Of a stretch of DNA of 5,179 bases, positions 1-5,179 are shown piece after piece. The DNA comes from Lentisphaerota bacterium. Lineage in GTDB: Bacteria > Verrucomicrobiota > Kiritimatiellia > RFP12 > UBA1067. The stretch spans positions 1 through 5,179 of the forward strand of contig JALHET010000169.1 in assembly GCA_022839525.1 (NCBI GenBank), read 5' to 3'. Under the pieces are notes generated by a model. The model was not told where the DNA came from, searched no databases, and saw only the letters and a list, made by a program, of their open reading frames with translations. A program made the position numbers and the translations under genes. Numbering within the stretch: the stretch's first letter is position 1; each line of letters starts with the position of its first letter.

Positions 1-568
1 CCCGCGTTTTTCTGAAGGCTCCGGAGCGGCGGAAGACGGCAAGCGCCTCGTTGATGGGGCTGCAGGCCAGTGGGCACACGGAGATGTCGAGCACGCTGTG
101 CGACGGTTCCAAACGGTAGCCCAACCGCAGGGTTCCGCCGTACGCAACAGCGTGCAGCACCATTTTGTTGCGGTAGTGCAGCGGTTGGGGCGAGGCGGAT
201 GGGGGAAGGAAGGGCGTTTCCGCGCAGGTGGGCAGGCGGCGGATAAACCCTTCGAGCTGGTGTTGTTTCGCCTGAAGTTCGGACGCGTAATCGAGATGGT
301 CGTAGACGCAGCCCGGGACACGGCAGGCTCTTCCGGTGTCGGAATTGGGTACGCGGCAGCATGGGGCGATGCGAAAAGGCGAGGGGGAGGGCACATCAAG
401 CACCGCCGCGCGGGCGAAATTTTTCTTCACCTGTGTGACCGTGACGCGGACGGTTTCGCCGGGAACGGTTTCCGGGATGAAGACGACACGACCCGCAACC
501 CGGGCGATGCCGTCACCGCCGTAGGCGAGCGTCTCGACGGTGCAGGTAAACGTGTCATGGACGGTCAT
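1..568 (-). CDS. TRAM-domain class I RNA 5-methyluridine methyltransferase, RlmD/RumA/TrmA family (partial, N-terminal 189 aa)
   Basis: Family members transfer a methyl group from S-adenosylmethionine to C5 of a uridine in rRNA or tRNA, in the cytoplasm. The frame is open from an ATG at 568 to the left edge. Residues 1-60 form a TRAM RNA-binding domain, with the signature YGGDGIARVAGRVVFIPE at 16-33 and a PGE at 36-38. A cysteine cluster follows (C70, C71, C82, C87), then an HLDY at 91-94 and a charged E-L-x-x-K helix; this matches the family's [4Fe-4S] site, with C165 in 'SVCPL' as the likely fourth ligand. YRNKM at 132-136 is a family hallmark. TrmA lacks the TRAM domain, so RlmD-like is favoured, but the target base cannot be read. 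The SAM-binding motifs and catalytic cysteine lie beyond the edge. The start overlaps the end of miaB by 14 nt and has no clear Shine-Dalgarno site, so translational coupling is likely. The cysteine spacing (C-x11-C-x4-C) is wider than the usual C-x5-C-x2-C. Confidence 0.9.
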   Translation of the reverse strand, partial: MTVHDTFTCTVETLAYGGDGIARVAGRVVFIPETVPGETVRVTVTQVKKNFARAAVLDVPSPSPFRIAPCCRVPNSDTGRACRVPGCVYDHLDYASELQAKQHQLEGFIRRLPTCAETPFLPPSASPQPLHYRNKMVLHAVAYGGTLRLGYRLEPSHSVLDISVCPLACSPINEALAVFRRSGAFRKTR

Positions 569-1910
569 TGGCCAATTCGCCGTAAAGGGTTTGCGGGGCG
601 GCGCGGGTGATGCGTACGCGGGCCAGGGCGCCGGGCCGCAGGCCGGGCGAGGGATCGAAAATGACGATCTTGTTGCCGGGCGACCGTCCTGACCAGCGGG
701 TCGCGTTGCGCAAGCTGGGGCCTTCGGCCAGAACCTCTTGAAGCGTTCCGACGAGCCGCTGGTTGGCGGCGGCGCCGCGCAGATCCTGATCTTCGAGCAG
801 AACCTGATTACGCCGCATTTTCTCCGTGTCCGGAACATCGTTCTCCATGTCGGCGGCAGGCGTGCCTGGACGGGGCGAATACTTGAAAATGAAAGCGTTA
901 TCAAAGTCGGCGTCGTCCATGAGCGAGCGGGTTTCCCCGAAATCGGCTTCTGTCTCGCCGGGGAACCCCACGATCACGTCGGAGGTGAGCGCGAAATCCG
1001 GCATGGCCGCGCGCAGGCGGCGTACGGCGTCGAGGTAATCGCTGCGGGTGTAGCCGCGGCGCATGAGGCGCAGGATGCGGTTCGAGCCGGACTGCACGGG
1101 CAGGTGGAGATGGTGGCAGATTTGCGGCAGCGTGCGCATGGCGCGCACGAGCTGGTCGGTGACGCCTGAGGGATGGCCGGAGGTGAAGCGGATACGGATG
1201 ATGCCAGGGATGGCGGCGACGGCCTCCAGCAAGCGGGCAAAGGATTCGGTATAGCTGCCGGGGCTGGGAGGGTCCGAGTTGTCCCAGACCGGATTCGCCC
1301 GTCCATAGTTCATGACGCTCTGGCCGAGCAGGGTGACTTCGCGGATGCCGTTGTGGGCGAGGGCGGCGATCTCGGCGAGGATTTCGCGGGCGGGGCGGCT
1401 GTATTCGGAGCCGCGCACGTCAGGCACAATGCAGTAGGCGCACCGGCGGTTGCAGCCGAACAGGACCGTGACGAAAGCGGAAAAGCCTGATCCGGCGTGG
1501 GCATCGGGCACATCGGGCGTTTCATCCGGGCTGGCGGTTTCGAGAAGACCGGTCTCGCCGGCGAGGACGCGGGTCACCAGGCGCGGGATCGCCCCGCACC
1601 GCCGGGGGCCGACAGAAAAGTCGAGGGCGGGCAAGCGTTTGAACATGCCGGGGCCGAGGCGCTGAGCCATGCAGCCCATGACGCCGACGATCAGGTTGGG
1701 GCGTTCGCGCTTGGCGGCGCAGAGCAGGCCGAGCTTGCCCAGAGCCTTGTCCTCGGCTTTACCGCGCACGCTGCACGAGTTGACGATGATGAGGTCGGCA
1801 TCGTTTTCGCGGGAAACGGGGGTGTGGCCAGCGGCCGCCAACAGCGCGGAGACGGCTTCGGAGTCGCGCACATTCATCTGGCAGCCGTAAGTGTGAAGGA
1901 GAAAACGCAT
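555..1910 (-). CDS. miaB: tRNA-2-methylthio-N6-dimethylallyladenosine synthase MiaB
   Basis: MiaB is a cytoplasmic radical-SAM methylthiotransferase that converts i6A37 to ms2i6A37 in tRNAs reading UNN codons. The 451-residue length is normal for the family. The N-terminal UPF0004 domain (about 1-120) has its three cluster cysteines: C10 in YGCQMN, C46 in NSCSVR and C80 in GCMAQR. The radical-SAM domain (about 143-375) carries C153-x3-C157-x2-C160 in CNRRCAYC, followed by IVPDVRG. HLHLPVQSGSNR, DVIVGFPGETEADF and KYSPRPGTPA separate it from RimO and MtaB. A C-terminal TRAM domain spans about 385-446. Small departures from the common MiaB pattern are GQSVMNYG (196-203) and TSGHP (243-247), where TSPHP is usual. 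The start is the ATG at 1910, since YGCQMN sits at the expected distance from it; no Shine-Dalgarno site is obvious. It lies 22 nt after the AsmA-like gene and overlaps the RlmD-like gene by 14 nt, which suggests one operon. Confidence 0.96.
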   Translation of the reverse strand: MRFLLHTYGCQMNVRDSEAVSALLAAAGHTPVSRENDADLIIVNSCSVRGKAEDKALGKLGLLCAAKRERPNLIVGVMGCMAQRLGPGMFKRLPALDFSVGPRRCGAIPRLVTRVLAGETGLLETASPDETPDVPDAHAGSGFSAFVTVLFGCNRRCAYCIVPDVRGSEYSRPAREILAEIAALAHNGIREVTLLGQSVMNYGRANPVWDNSDPPSPGSYTESFARLLEAVAAIPGIIRIRFTSGHPSGVTDQLVRAMRTLPQICHHLHLPVQSGSNRILRLMRRGYTRSDYLDAVRRLRAAMPDFALTSDVIVGFPGETEADFGETRSLMDDADFDNAFIFKYSPRPGTPAADMENDVPDTEKMRRNQVLLEDQDLRGAAANQRLVGTLQEVLAEGPSLRNATRWSGRSPGNKIVIFDPSPGLRPGALARVRITRAAPQTLYGELANDRP

Positions 1911-1932
1911 TTTTTGAGGTTCAGAGGTTGGG

Positions 1933-3816
1933 TTAGGGTGAGGGAGCAGCCTTGTCGGAGAACCCCTCCGTGATCTTTTCGATAATGTTGACGTAAGTCC
2001 AGTCCGGGTTGTCGAGCGAGCCGAACACCTTGAATTCCAGCAAGAGGCGGGTAAACGGCAGGGTCACAAAGTGGGTGATCTTTCCGGCGATTGTTTTTTG
2101 CCTGAAGATGTTGACGCGTACGACAAAGTCGAGTTTGTCGGAGACCAGATTGTAGGTGCCTTTTCCCTTCATGCTGAAAAGGGCGCCCTCGATCAGCAGG
2201 TTTTCGGTGGAGAGTATCCCGTCGCGGACTGTGAAATCCATCGACCCCGAGGACTGGTTGACGATCGAGGAGATGCCGGGGATAGTTCGTGTGAGGTAGT
2301 CCGTGAACCCCGCGAAAAGCTTCATCCGGTTGATGACGCCGTCGCTGATTTCGACGTGGCCCTCCCCGTTGAGCGAGGCGAGCGTATGCGTGTGGGTTGA
2401 GCCGCCGAGGCGGATATTGCCGGAGACCAGGCCCGCGCGCGCATTGGTGACATTGAAGGCGTTTGAAAGGTTTTCGAGGGCGACATCGGCCAATTGAATG
2501 TTGGTTGTGAAAACCGTGGCAGTGGCGGCGTATTCCGGGAAGAAGAAAGTGATATCGCCGGAGAGCTTTCCTCCGTTCCGGGAGGTGCCGGTGACATGGT
2601 CGAACCGGGCGGTGTATCCTTTGAGCGAGAAGTCGCCGGCCAAATCCTTCACGAAGAAGTTCAGGATGGAACCTTCCTTGAGCGAAACTTTGCCGGTCAG
2701 GTCGTTGGTGATGGTGCTTTTGGAGGAAGAGAGCGCGATGGCTCCGTTGACGGTGGCGCTGGGGGGGACGGCGCAACGGATCCGGTTGAGTTCGCCGTGG
2801 TTGAGGATGTTGATGATGGTGAAAAGGGGATCCAAGTCCATGGTTGTCGTGGCGTTGAGATCAAGCCCCTCCGTCTCTTCGTGGTAGGCCAGGCGTCCGG
2901 AAAGGGGTGCCCCCGCCGCGCTTCTCGCCTCGAGCGGCTCGATCACGACGGAGGTGTGGATGTTGGTGCCATAGATGCCCAGCGTGCCTTTGGCGAAGTC
3001 CATGGGCACGCCCCGGTAGGCGCAGGGGCCGACGTCGAGATTCAACAGCATGGCAAAGTCAGTGGTGTCGATGTCCACGTCGAAGGTGTACTCCGCATCG
3101 ACGGGCCGCGCGATCTTAGAGAAACAGTTGATCTGCCGGATGGCTCCGCGGGCGCGCAGGGCGGTGAACAGCGGAAGGAGGTTCTCCGGAAAGGCTTGTC
3201 CCTTGGCCAGGCCAGTGACAAGGCGCTTGGAAAAATCGACGGTGACATGGCCCGCGACGGACATGGCGAAGGCTGTGTCCGGCCATTGGACTGTGATATC
3301 GGTTGCCGCAATTTTTTTGTCCGAAAGGTCGACGGTAGCCGAGAGGCGGCGGGCTTTGATGCCGAGGACATTGGCGTTTTCAATGACGATGGGGAAGGGG
3401 ACGAGATCGGGGATATCGGGGGTGGTTTTATCGCGTTTCGGGTTTTTAGGCGGCAGGGAAGGCATAGAGATGTTTCTGATCGTCACGCTGCGGACACGTT
3501 CCGCGAGCGGCGTTTGCGGCAGGAGCGAGACATCAATGGCGATTTCATCGGCTGAAACGAGTGCCCCGTCGGCGACGCGTTTGGGCAGGGCTTTGACGCG
3601 GTGGAGGTGGAGGCCGTTCTTCAGGCTGAAGGTGGCGCGTCCGATACGCATGTGGATGTCGTCAGACGAAAGTGCGGCGGAAAGGCGGCGCACCAGCGGC
3701 GCGGGCATATCGCGCTCAAGGAGGTAGAGCGCGAGGAATCCCGCCAGCACCAACGCAAGCGCGAGCCAGAAGAGAGCTTTGGCAACGCCCCCGATGATTT
3801 TAAGGAACTTCCACAT
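1933..3816 (-). CDS. AsmA-like / TamB-related inner-membrane-anchored envelope protein
   Basis: The 627-residue protein has a short basic N-terminus, one hydrophobic segment at about 11-33, and then a long periplasmic body of alternating beta-strand character with repeated 'G-x-hydrophobic-x-hydrophobic' patterns. This is the AsmA/TamB/YhdP architecture, in which members are thought to form beta-groove bridges moving phospholipids towards the outer membrane or affecting outer-membrane assembly. The best family signal is C-terminal: LNGEGHVEISDGVINRMKLF (482-501), then about 50 residues later a beta-rich stretch with 'IEGALFSMKGKGTYN', ending in FGSLDNPDW (598-606), matching the AsmA-like C-terminal module. 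There is no obvious lipobox or cleavable signal, so the anchor is probably retained. ATG 3816 places the membrane segment immediately at the N-terminus as expected, though its Shine-Dalgarno site is weak. It is first in the leftward set, ahead of miaB. The precise subfamily and cargo cannot be told from sequence alone. Confidence 0.8.
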   Translation of the reverse strand: MWKFLKIIGGVAKALFWLALALVLAGFLALYLLERDMPAPLVRRLSAALSSDDIHMRIGRATFSLKNGLHLHRVKALPKRVADGALVSADEIAIDVSLLPQTPLAERVRSVTIRNISMPSLPPKNPKRDKTTPDIPDLVPFPIVIENANVLGIKARRLSATVDLSDKKIAATDITVQWPDTAFAMSVAGHVTVDFSKRLVTGLAKGQAFPENLLPLFTALRARGAIRQINCFSKIARPVDAEYTFDVDIDTTDFAMLLNLDVGPCAYRGVPMDFAKGTLGIYGTNIHTSVVIEPLEARSAAGAPLSGRLAYHEETEGLDLNATTTMDLDPLFTIINILNHGELNRIRCAVPPSATVNGAIALSSSKSTITNDLTGKVSLKEGSILNFFVKDLAGDFSLKGYTARFDHVTGTSRNGGKLSGDITFFFPEYAATATVFTTNIQLADVALENLSNAFNVTNARAGLVSGNIRLGGSTHTHTLASLNGEGHVEISDGVINRMKLFAGFTDYLTRTIPGISSIVNQSSGSMDFTVRDGILSTENLLIEGALFSMKGKGTYNLVSDKLDFVVRVNIFRQKTIAGKITHFVTLPFTRLLLEFKVFGSLDNPDWTYVNIIEKITEGFSDKAAPSP

Positions 3817-3909
3817 AACCGTCCGTCAACCCTTTGGCATTCCAGTCAGGAAATAAAAGCCAAGACCTTTTCTGCACACGGTACCAACCATTTGCCTCAC
3901 CCATATATA

Positions 3910-3939
3910 AGCATACTTAACCTTTGGCGTGCCGGGCAA
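3910..3939 (-). promoter_or_regulatory. candidate sigma70-type promoter for the AsmA-like/miaB/RlmD-like operon
   Basis: Read on the minus strand there is TTGCCC (3939-3934), an 18-bp spacer, then TATGCT (3915-3910), directly followed by a further TATATA. This would give a leader of roughly 90 nt before the ATG at 3816. The match to the -35/-10 consensus is moderate, and the region is the only non-coding stretch upstream of the operon. The spacer contains one arm of an inverted repeat. Confidence 0.4.
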
Positions 3940-3951
3940 CAGGAAAGGTTA
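3918..3951. repeat. perfect 8-bp inverted repeat, possible operator
   Basis: TAACCTTT at 3918-3925 is repeated as its exact reverse complement AAAGGTTA at 3944-3951, with an 18-bp centre (34 bp overall). The repeat overlaps the spacer and -35 of the candidate leftward promoter, a usual position for a repressor site. As RNA the stem would be AU-rich and weak, so a protein-binding DNA site is more likely than a terminator. A chance occurrence cannot be excluded. Confidence 0.4.
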
Positions 3952-3973
3952 GTTTGTCCATCGCGCGTGAAAC

Positions 3974-4026
3974 GGACATGCGCCCTGTCCTGCCCGCGTC
4001 CTTCTTGCGGGAGAGGCCTTTTTTTG
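3974..4026 (+). other. two tandem small hairpins followed by a T-tract
   Basis: GGACA (3974-3978) pairs with TGTCC (3986-3990) across a 7-nt loop, and CCCGC (3993-3997) pairs with GCGGG (4007-4011) across a 9-nt loop. A T-tract begins at 4019. The pattern resembles a weak rho-independent terminator on the plus strand, but no rightward gene precedes it, and the T-tract starts 7 nt after the stem. The CGGGAGAGG edge also recalls short REP-like palindromes. The role is unresolved. Confidence 0.3.
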
Positions 4027-4033
4027 ATATATA
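4005..4033 (+). promoter_or_regulatory. candidate sigma70-type promoter for the LolA-like/CNNM gene pair
   Basis: TTGCGG (4005-4010) lies 17 bp before TATATA (4028-4033); an overlapping TATACT at 4030-4035 gives an alternative -10 with a 19-bp spacer. Transcription would begin near 4040, leaving a leader of about 40 nt before the coding start. It is the best promoter-like match on the plus strand of the intergenic region. Confidence 0.5.
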
Positions 4034-4070
4034 CTGAACACAGCGCACGGTCTCCATACGGGGGCGGCGC

Positions 4071-4077
4071 AAAGGGG
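4071..4077 (+). promoter_or_regulatory. ribosome binding site candidate that bears on the LolA-like gene start
   Basis: The purine run AAAGGGG sits 5 nt before the TTG codon at 4083 and overlaps the upstream GTG codon at 4077. If it is the Shine-Dalgarno site, translation begins at TTG 4083, giving a typical secreted-protein N-terminus starting Met-Lys-Lys-Thr. If the GTG at 4077 is used, the site must be the weaker GGGGGCGG further upstream. The two choices differ by only two residues. Confidence 0.45.
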
Positions 4078-4853
4078 TGCTTTTGAAGAAGACATGTTGT
4101 CGGGTCATTTGTTTGTGCGGGCTGGCCTGTCTGCCGGCCCATGCGGAAGACGTTGGGCGGCCGGTAACCGAGCTTGCGGCTCACGAGGAGTCCCTCACCG
4201 CCGCTCAGATTCTGGGGGAATGTACGAAGCTTATCCCCACGGACCGGCTGTTGGTCCAGGGTACGCTCACCGTGCGCAAGTTGCGCGGGATCGTGCTGGC
4301 GGAAGAGCCGTTCAAGCTAATGATGGACTGGGGCGCGAAGCCCCCCACGGCTGAGGTGCTGCTGCTGGACCGGGCGGGCACGTCGCTGGTGGAGCGTGCG
4401 GTGCTGACGCGGCCTCCGGGGCAGGCCGCGCAAATCAAGCTCTATAAAGGGGTCGGGCAGACGCCGGTGGAGTCGCCGTCGTACGCCGGGCGCATCCGCG
4501 GGACGGACATGACGTGGATGGATCTGACGCTCGACTTCCTCTGGTGGAAAGATGTGCGCTTTGACGACACCCCGCGTGGGGAGAGCCACAACGGGCGCGA
4601 CTGCGACATTCTGGTGACCGTGCCGCCCGCCCCGATTCCCGGATGTTCGGCGGTGCGCGTCTGGGTGGATCGGCAGTTGCGGTGTGTGATGCAGGCGCAA
4701 CAACTCGACCCTCAAGGCAACCCCGTGCGTAAAATGTGGGTTCAGCGGGTCAAAAAAATGGATGACCGCTGGATGATTCGCGATATGGAGATTGAGACCC
4801 TTAACAGCGGGCATCGCACCAAACTGTTTGTGGATGACGTTTCTAAACCATGA
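4077..4853 (+). CDS. LolA-like outer-membrane lipoprotein-sorting family protein
   Basis: This is a periplasmic protein with the LolA/LppX-like half-barrel fold, whose relatives bind lipoproteins or other lipids; the partner here is unknown. Residues 4-23 form a signal peptide (KK, then a cysteine- and leucine-rich core, then A-H-A) with likely cleavage after A23. No proper lipobox precedes the cysteines, so a soluble periplasmic form is likely. Family signals are the early strand LLVQGTLTVRK (58-68), the GTDMTWMDLTLDFLWW block (142-157), matching the G-S/T-D-hydrophobic-S/T-x-x-D-L motif of the 'outer membrane lipoprotein-sorting protein' group, and the C-terminal DDRWMIRDMEIETLNSGHRT pattern. 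The 258-residue length is ordinary for this group. This group is distinct from classical LolA, so the name is by family only. The start is GTG 4077 or TTG 4083. Its stop overlaps the next gene's start as ATGA, indicating a translationally coupled pair with the CNNM transporter. Confidence 0.8.
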   Translation: MLLKKTCCRVICLCGLACLPAHAEDVGRPVTELAAHEESLTAAQILGECTKLIPTDRLLVQGTLTVRKLRGIVLAEEPFKLMMDWGAKPPTAEVLLLDRAGTSLVERAVLTRPPGQAAQIKLYKGVGQTPVESPSYAGRIRGTDMTWMDLTLDFLWWKDVRFDDTPRGESHNGRDCDILVTVPPAPIPGCSAVRVWVDRQLRCVMQAQQLDPQGNPVRKMWVQRVKKMDDRWMIRDMEIETLNSGHRTKLFVDDVSKP

Positions 4854-5179
4854 ATCCTACTTTCACGTTGGGCGCCGGTGCCATTCTTTTGTTGTTGCTC
4901 TGTCTTTCGGCCTTTTTTTCGGGCTGTGAGACCGTGCTCTTCTCCCTGTCGCCGATTCAGGTTCAGCGCATCCGCAACCGGTACGCCGCGGCGGGGCGGC
5001 GGCTGGAAAAGTTGCTAGCCGACCCGGCACTGATTCTCTCTACATTGTTGGTCGGTAATACCTTGGTGAACTTTGCCTTCGCCAGTGTCGGTTACGTGCT
5101 GATCGAAAGCCTGATTCCGCGTTGGGGTGAGGTGATCGCTATCCCGCTCATGACCGTGAGCCTGCTTATGTTTGGCGAA
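4850..5179 (+). CDS. CNNM/DUF21 domain membrane protein, HlyC/CorC (hemolysin-related) family (partial, N-terminal 110 aa)
   Basis: Proteins of this family are inner-membrane cation transporters or exchangers linked to magnesium (CorB/CorC, CNNM). They usually have an N-terminal CNNM (DUF21) membrane domain, two CBS domains and a CorC_HlyC C-terminal domain; only the first part is in the window. The first helix (about 7-29) contains SAFFSGCETVLFSLSP (20-35), the hallmark S-x-x-F-S-x-x-E-T motif, with Cys26 where serine is common. A cytoplasmic arginine-rich loop follows, then LADPALILSTLLVGNTLVNFA (56-76), with GN (69-70) and N74 matching the conserved ion-site helix. The third segment ends in LLMFGE (105-110), where the family normally continues into a G-E-x-x-P-K motif. 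ATG 4850 overlaps the stop of the LolA-like gene (ATGA) and has no strong ribosome site of its own. The C-terminal domain make-up cannot be known here. Confidence 0.92.
   Translation, partial: MNPTFTLGAGAILLLLLCLSAFFSGCETVLFSLSPIQVQRIRNRYAAAGRRLEKLLADPALILSTLLVGNTLVNFAFASVGYVLIESLIPRWGEVIAIPLMTVSLLMFGE

Larger units (their letters stand above)
3817..4076. other. divergent intergenic region between the AsmA-like and LolA-like genes
   Basis: This 260-bp stretch separates the two divergent gene groups and is locally more AT-rich than its flanks. It contains a candidate leftward promoter (3910-3939), an 8-bp inverted repeat (3918-3951), two small GC-rich hairpins (3974-3990 and 3993-4011), a T-tract (4019-4025) and a candidate rightward promoter (4005-4033). 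Short open frames here lack family resemblance and a convincing ribosome site. No tRNA or riboswitch fold was recognised. Confidence 0.75.

Noticed and set aside
98..610. 170-codon open frame on the plus strand
   Set aside because: It lies antisense to the RlmD-like gene, whose minus-strand translation shows clear TRAM and Fe-S motifs. This frame resembles no family and is explained by high GC content.
1911..1932. Possible terminator or promoter between the AsmA-like gene and miaB
   Set aside because: Only 22 nt separate the genes, and no stem-loop with a T-tract or -10/-35 pair is visible there.
1874..2776. 300-codon minus-strand frame overlapping the end of the AsmA-like gene and the start of miaB
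   Set aside because: Its product is Arg/His/Pro-rich and low in hydrophobic structure, typical of an out-of-frame reading, and both overlapped genes have solid family evidence.
2494..3555. 353-codon open frame on the plus strand, antisense to the AsmA-like gene
   Set aside because: The composition is Gly/Asp/Val/Arg-rich without domain motifs, as expected for a mirror frame of a GC-rich gene. The opposite strand has a membrane anchor and an AsmA-type C-terminus.
3794..3832. TTGACG followed by TAAAAT on the minus strand around the AsmA-like start
   Set aside because: The spacer is about 21 bp, too long for a sigma70 promoter, and the -10 element would lie inside the coding sequence.
3897..4184. 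95-codon minus-strand frame across the divergent intergenic region
   Set aside because: It overlaps the promoter area and the signal peptide of the LolA-like gene, and has no recognisable motifs or ribosome site.
4317..4814. 165-codon minus-strand frame antisense to the LolA-like gene
   Set aside because: The His/Pro/Arg-rich product has no domain signal, while the plus-strand product has a signal peptide and LolA-like motifs.

Overview
This 5,179-base GC-rich window (roughly 60% GC by eye) comes from a bacterial chromosome and holds five protein-coding genes in two divergent groups. No mobile elements, CRISPR arrays or RNA genes are visible. The organism is probably a Gram-negative (diderm) bacterium: it carries an AsmA-like envelope protein and a LolA-like periplasmic protein with a signal peptide. 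The LolA-like/CNNM gene pair and the sequence style recall the Verrucomicrobiota/Kiritimatiellota/Lentisphaerota group. That placement is a tentative impression, not a proof.

Minus strand, reading leftward from about 3816: a 627-residue AsmA-like membrane-anchored protein (3816 to 1933), then MiaB, the tRNA ms2i6A37 methylthiotransferase (1910 to 555), then the first 189 codons of a TRAM-domain, Fe-S-type RNA 5-methyluridine methyltransferase of the RlmD/RumA family (568 to the left edge). Gaps are 22 nt and then a 14-nt overlap, so the three look like one operon combining an envelope protein with two RNA-modification enzymes.

The 260-bp divergent intergenic region (3817-4076) holds candidate promoters facing both ways, a perfect 8-bp inverted repeat, two small GC-rich hairpins and a T-tract.

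Plus strand, from 4077: a secreted LolA-like outer-membrane lipoprotein-sorting family protein (4077-4853). It overlaps by ATGA the start of a CNNM/DUF21 (HlyC/CorC-type) membrane transporter that runs off the right edge (4850-5179). AsmA-like, LolA-like and CNNM proteins side by side suggest an envelope-maintenance neighbourhood, but this is inference from gene order.

The window is largely ordinary housekeeping sequence and I see no clear undescribed system. The points most worth a second look are the unusual cysteine spacing in the RlmD-like protein, the intergenic inverted repeat, and the divergent AsmA / LolA-like / CNNM arrangement.
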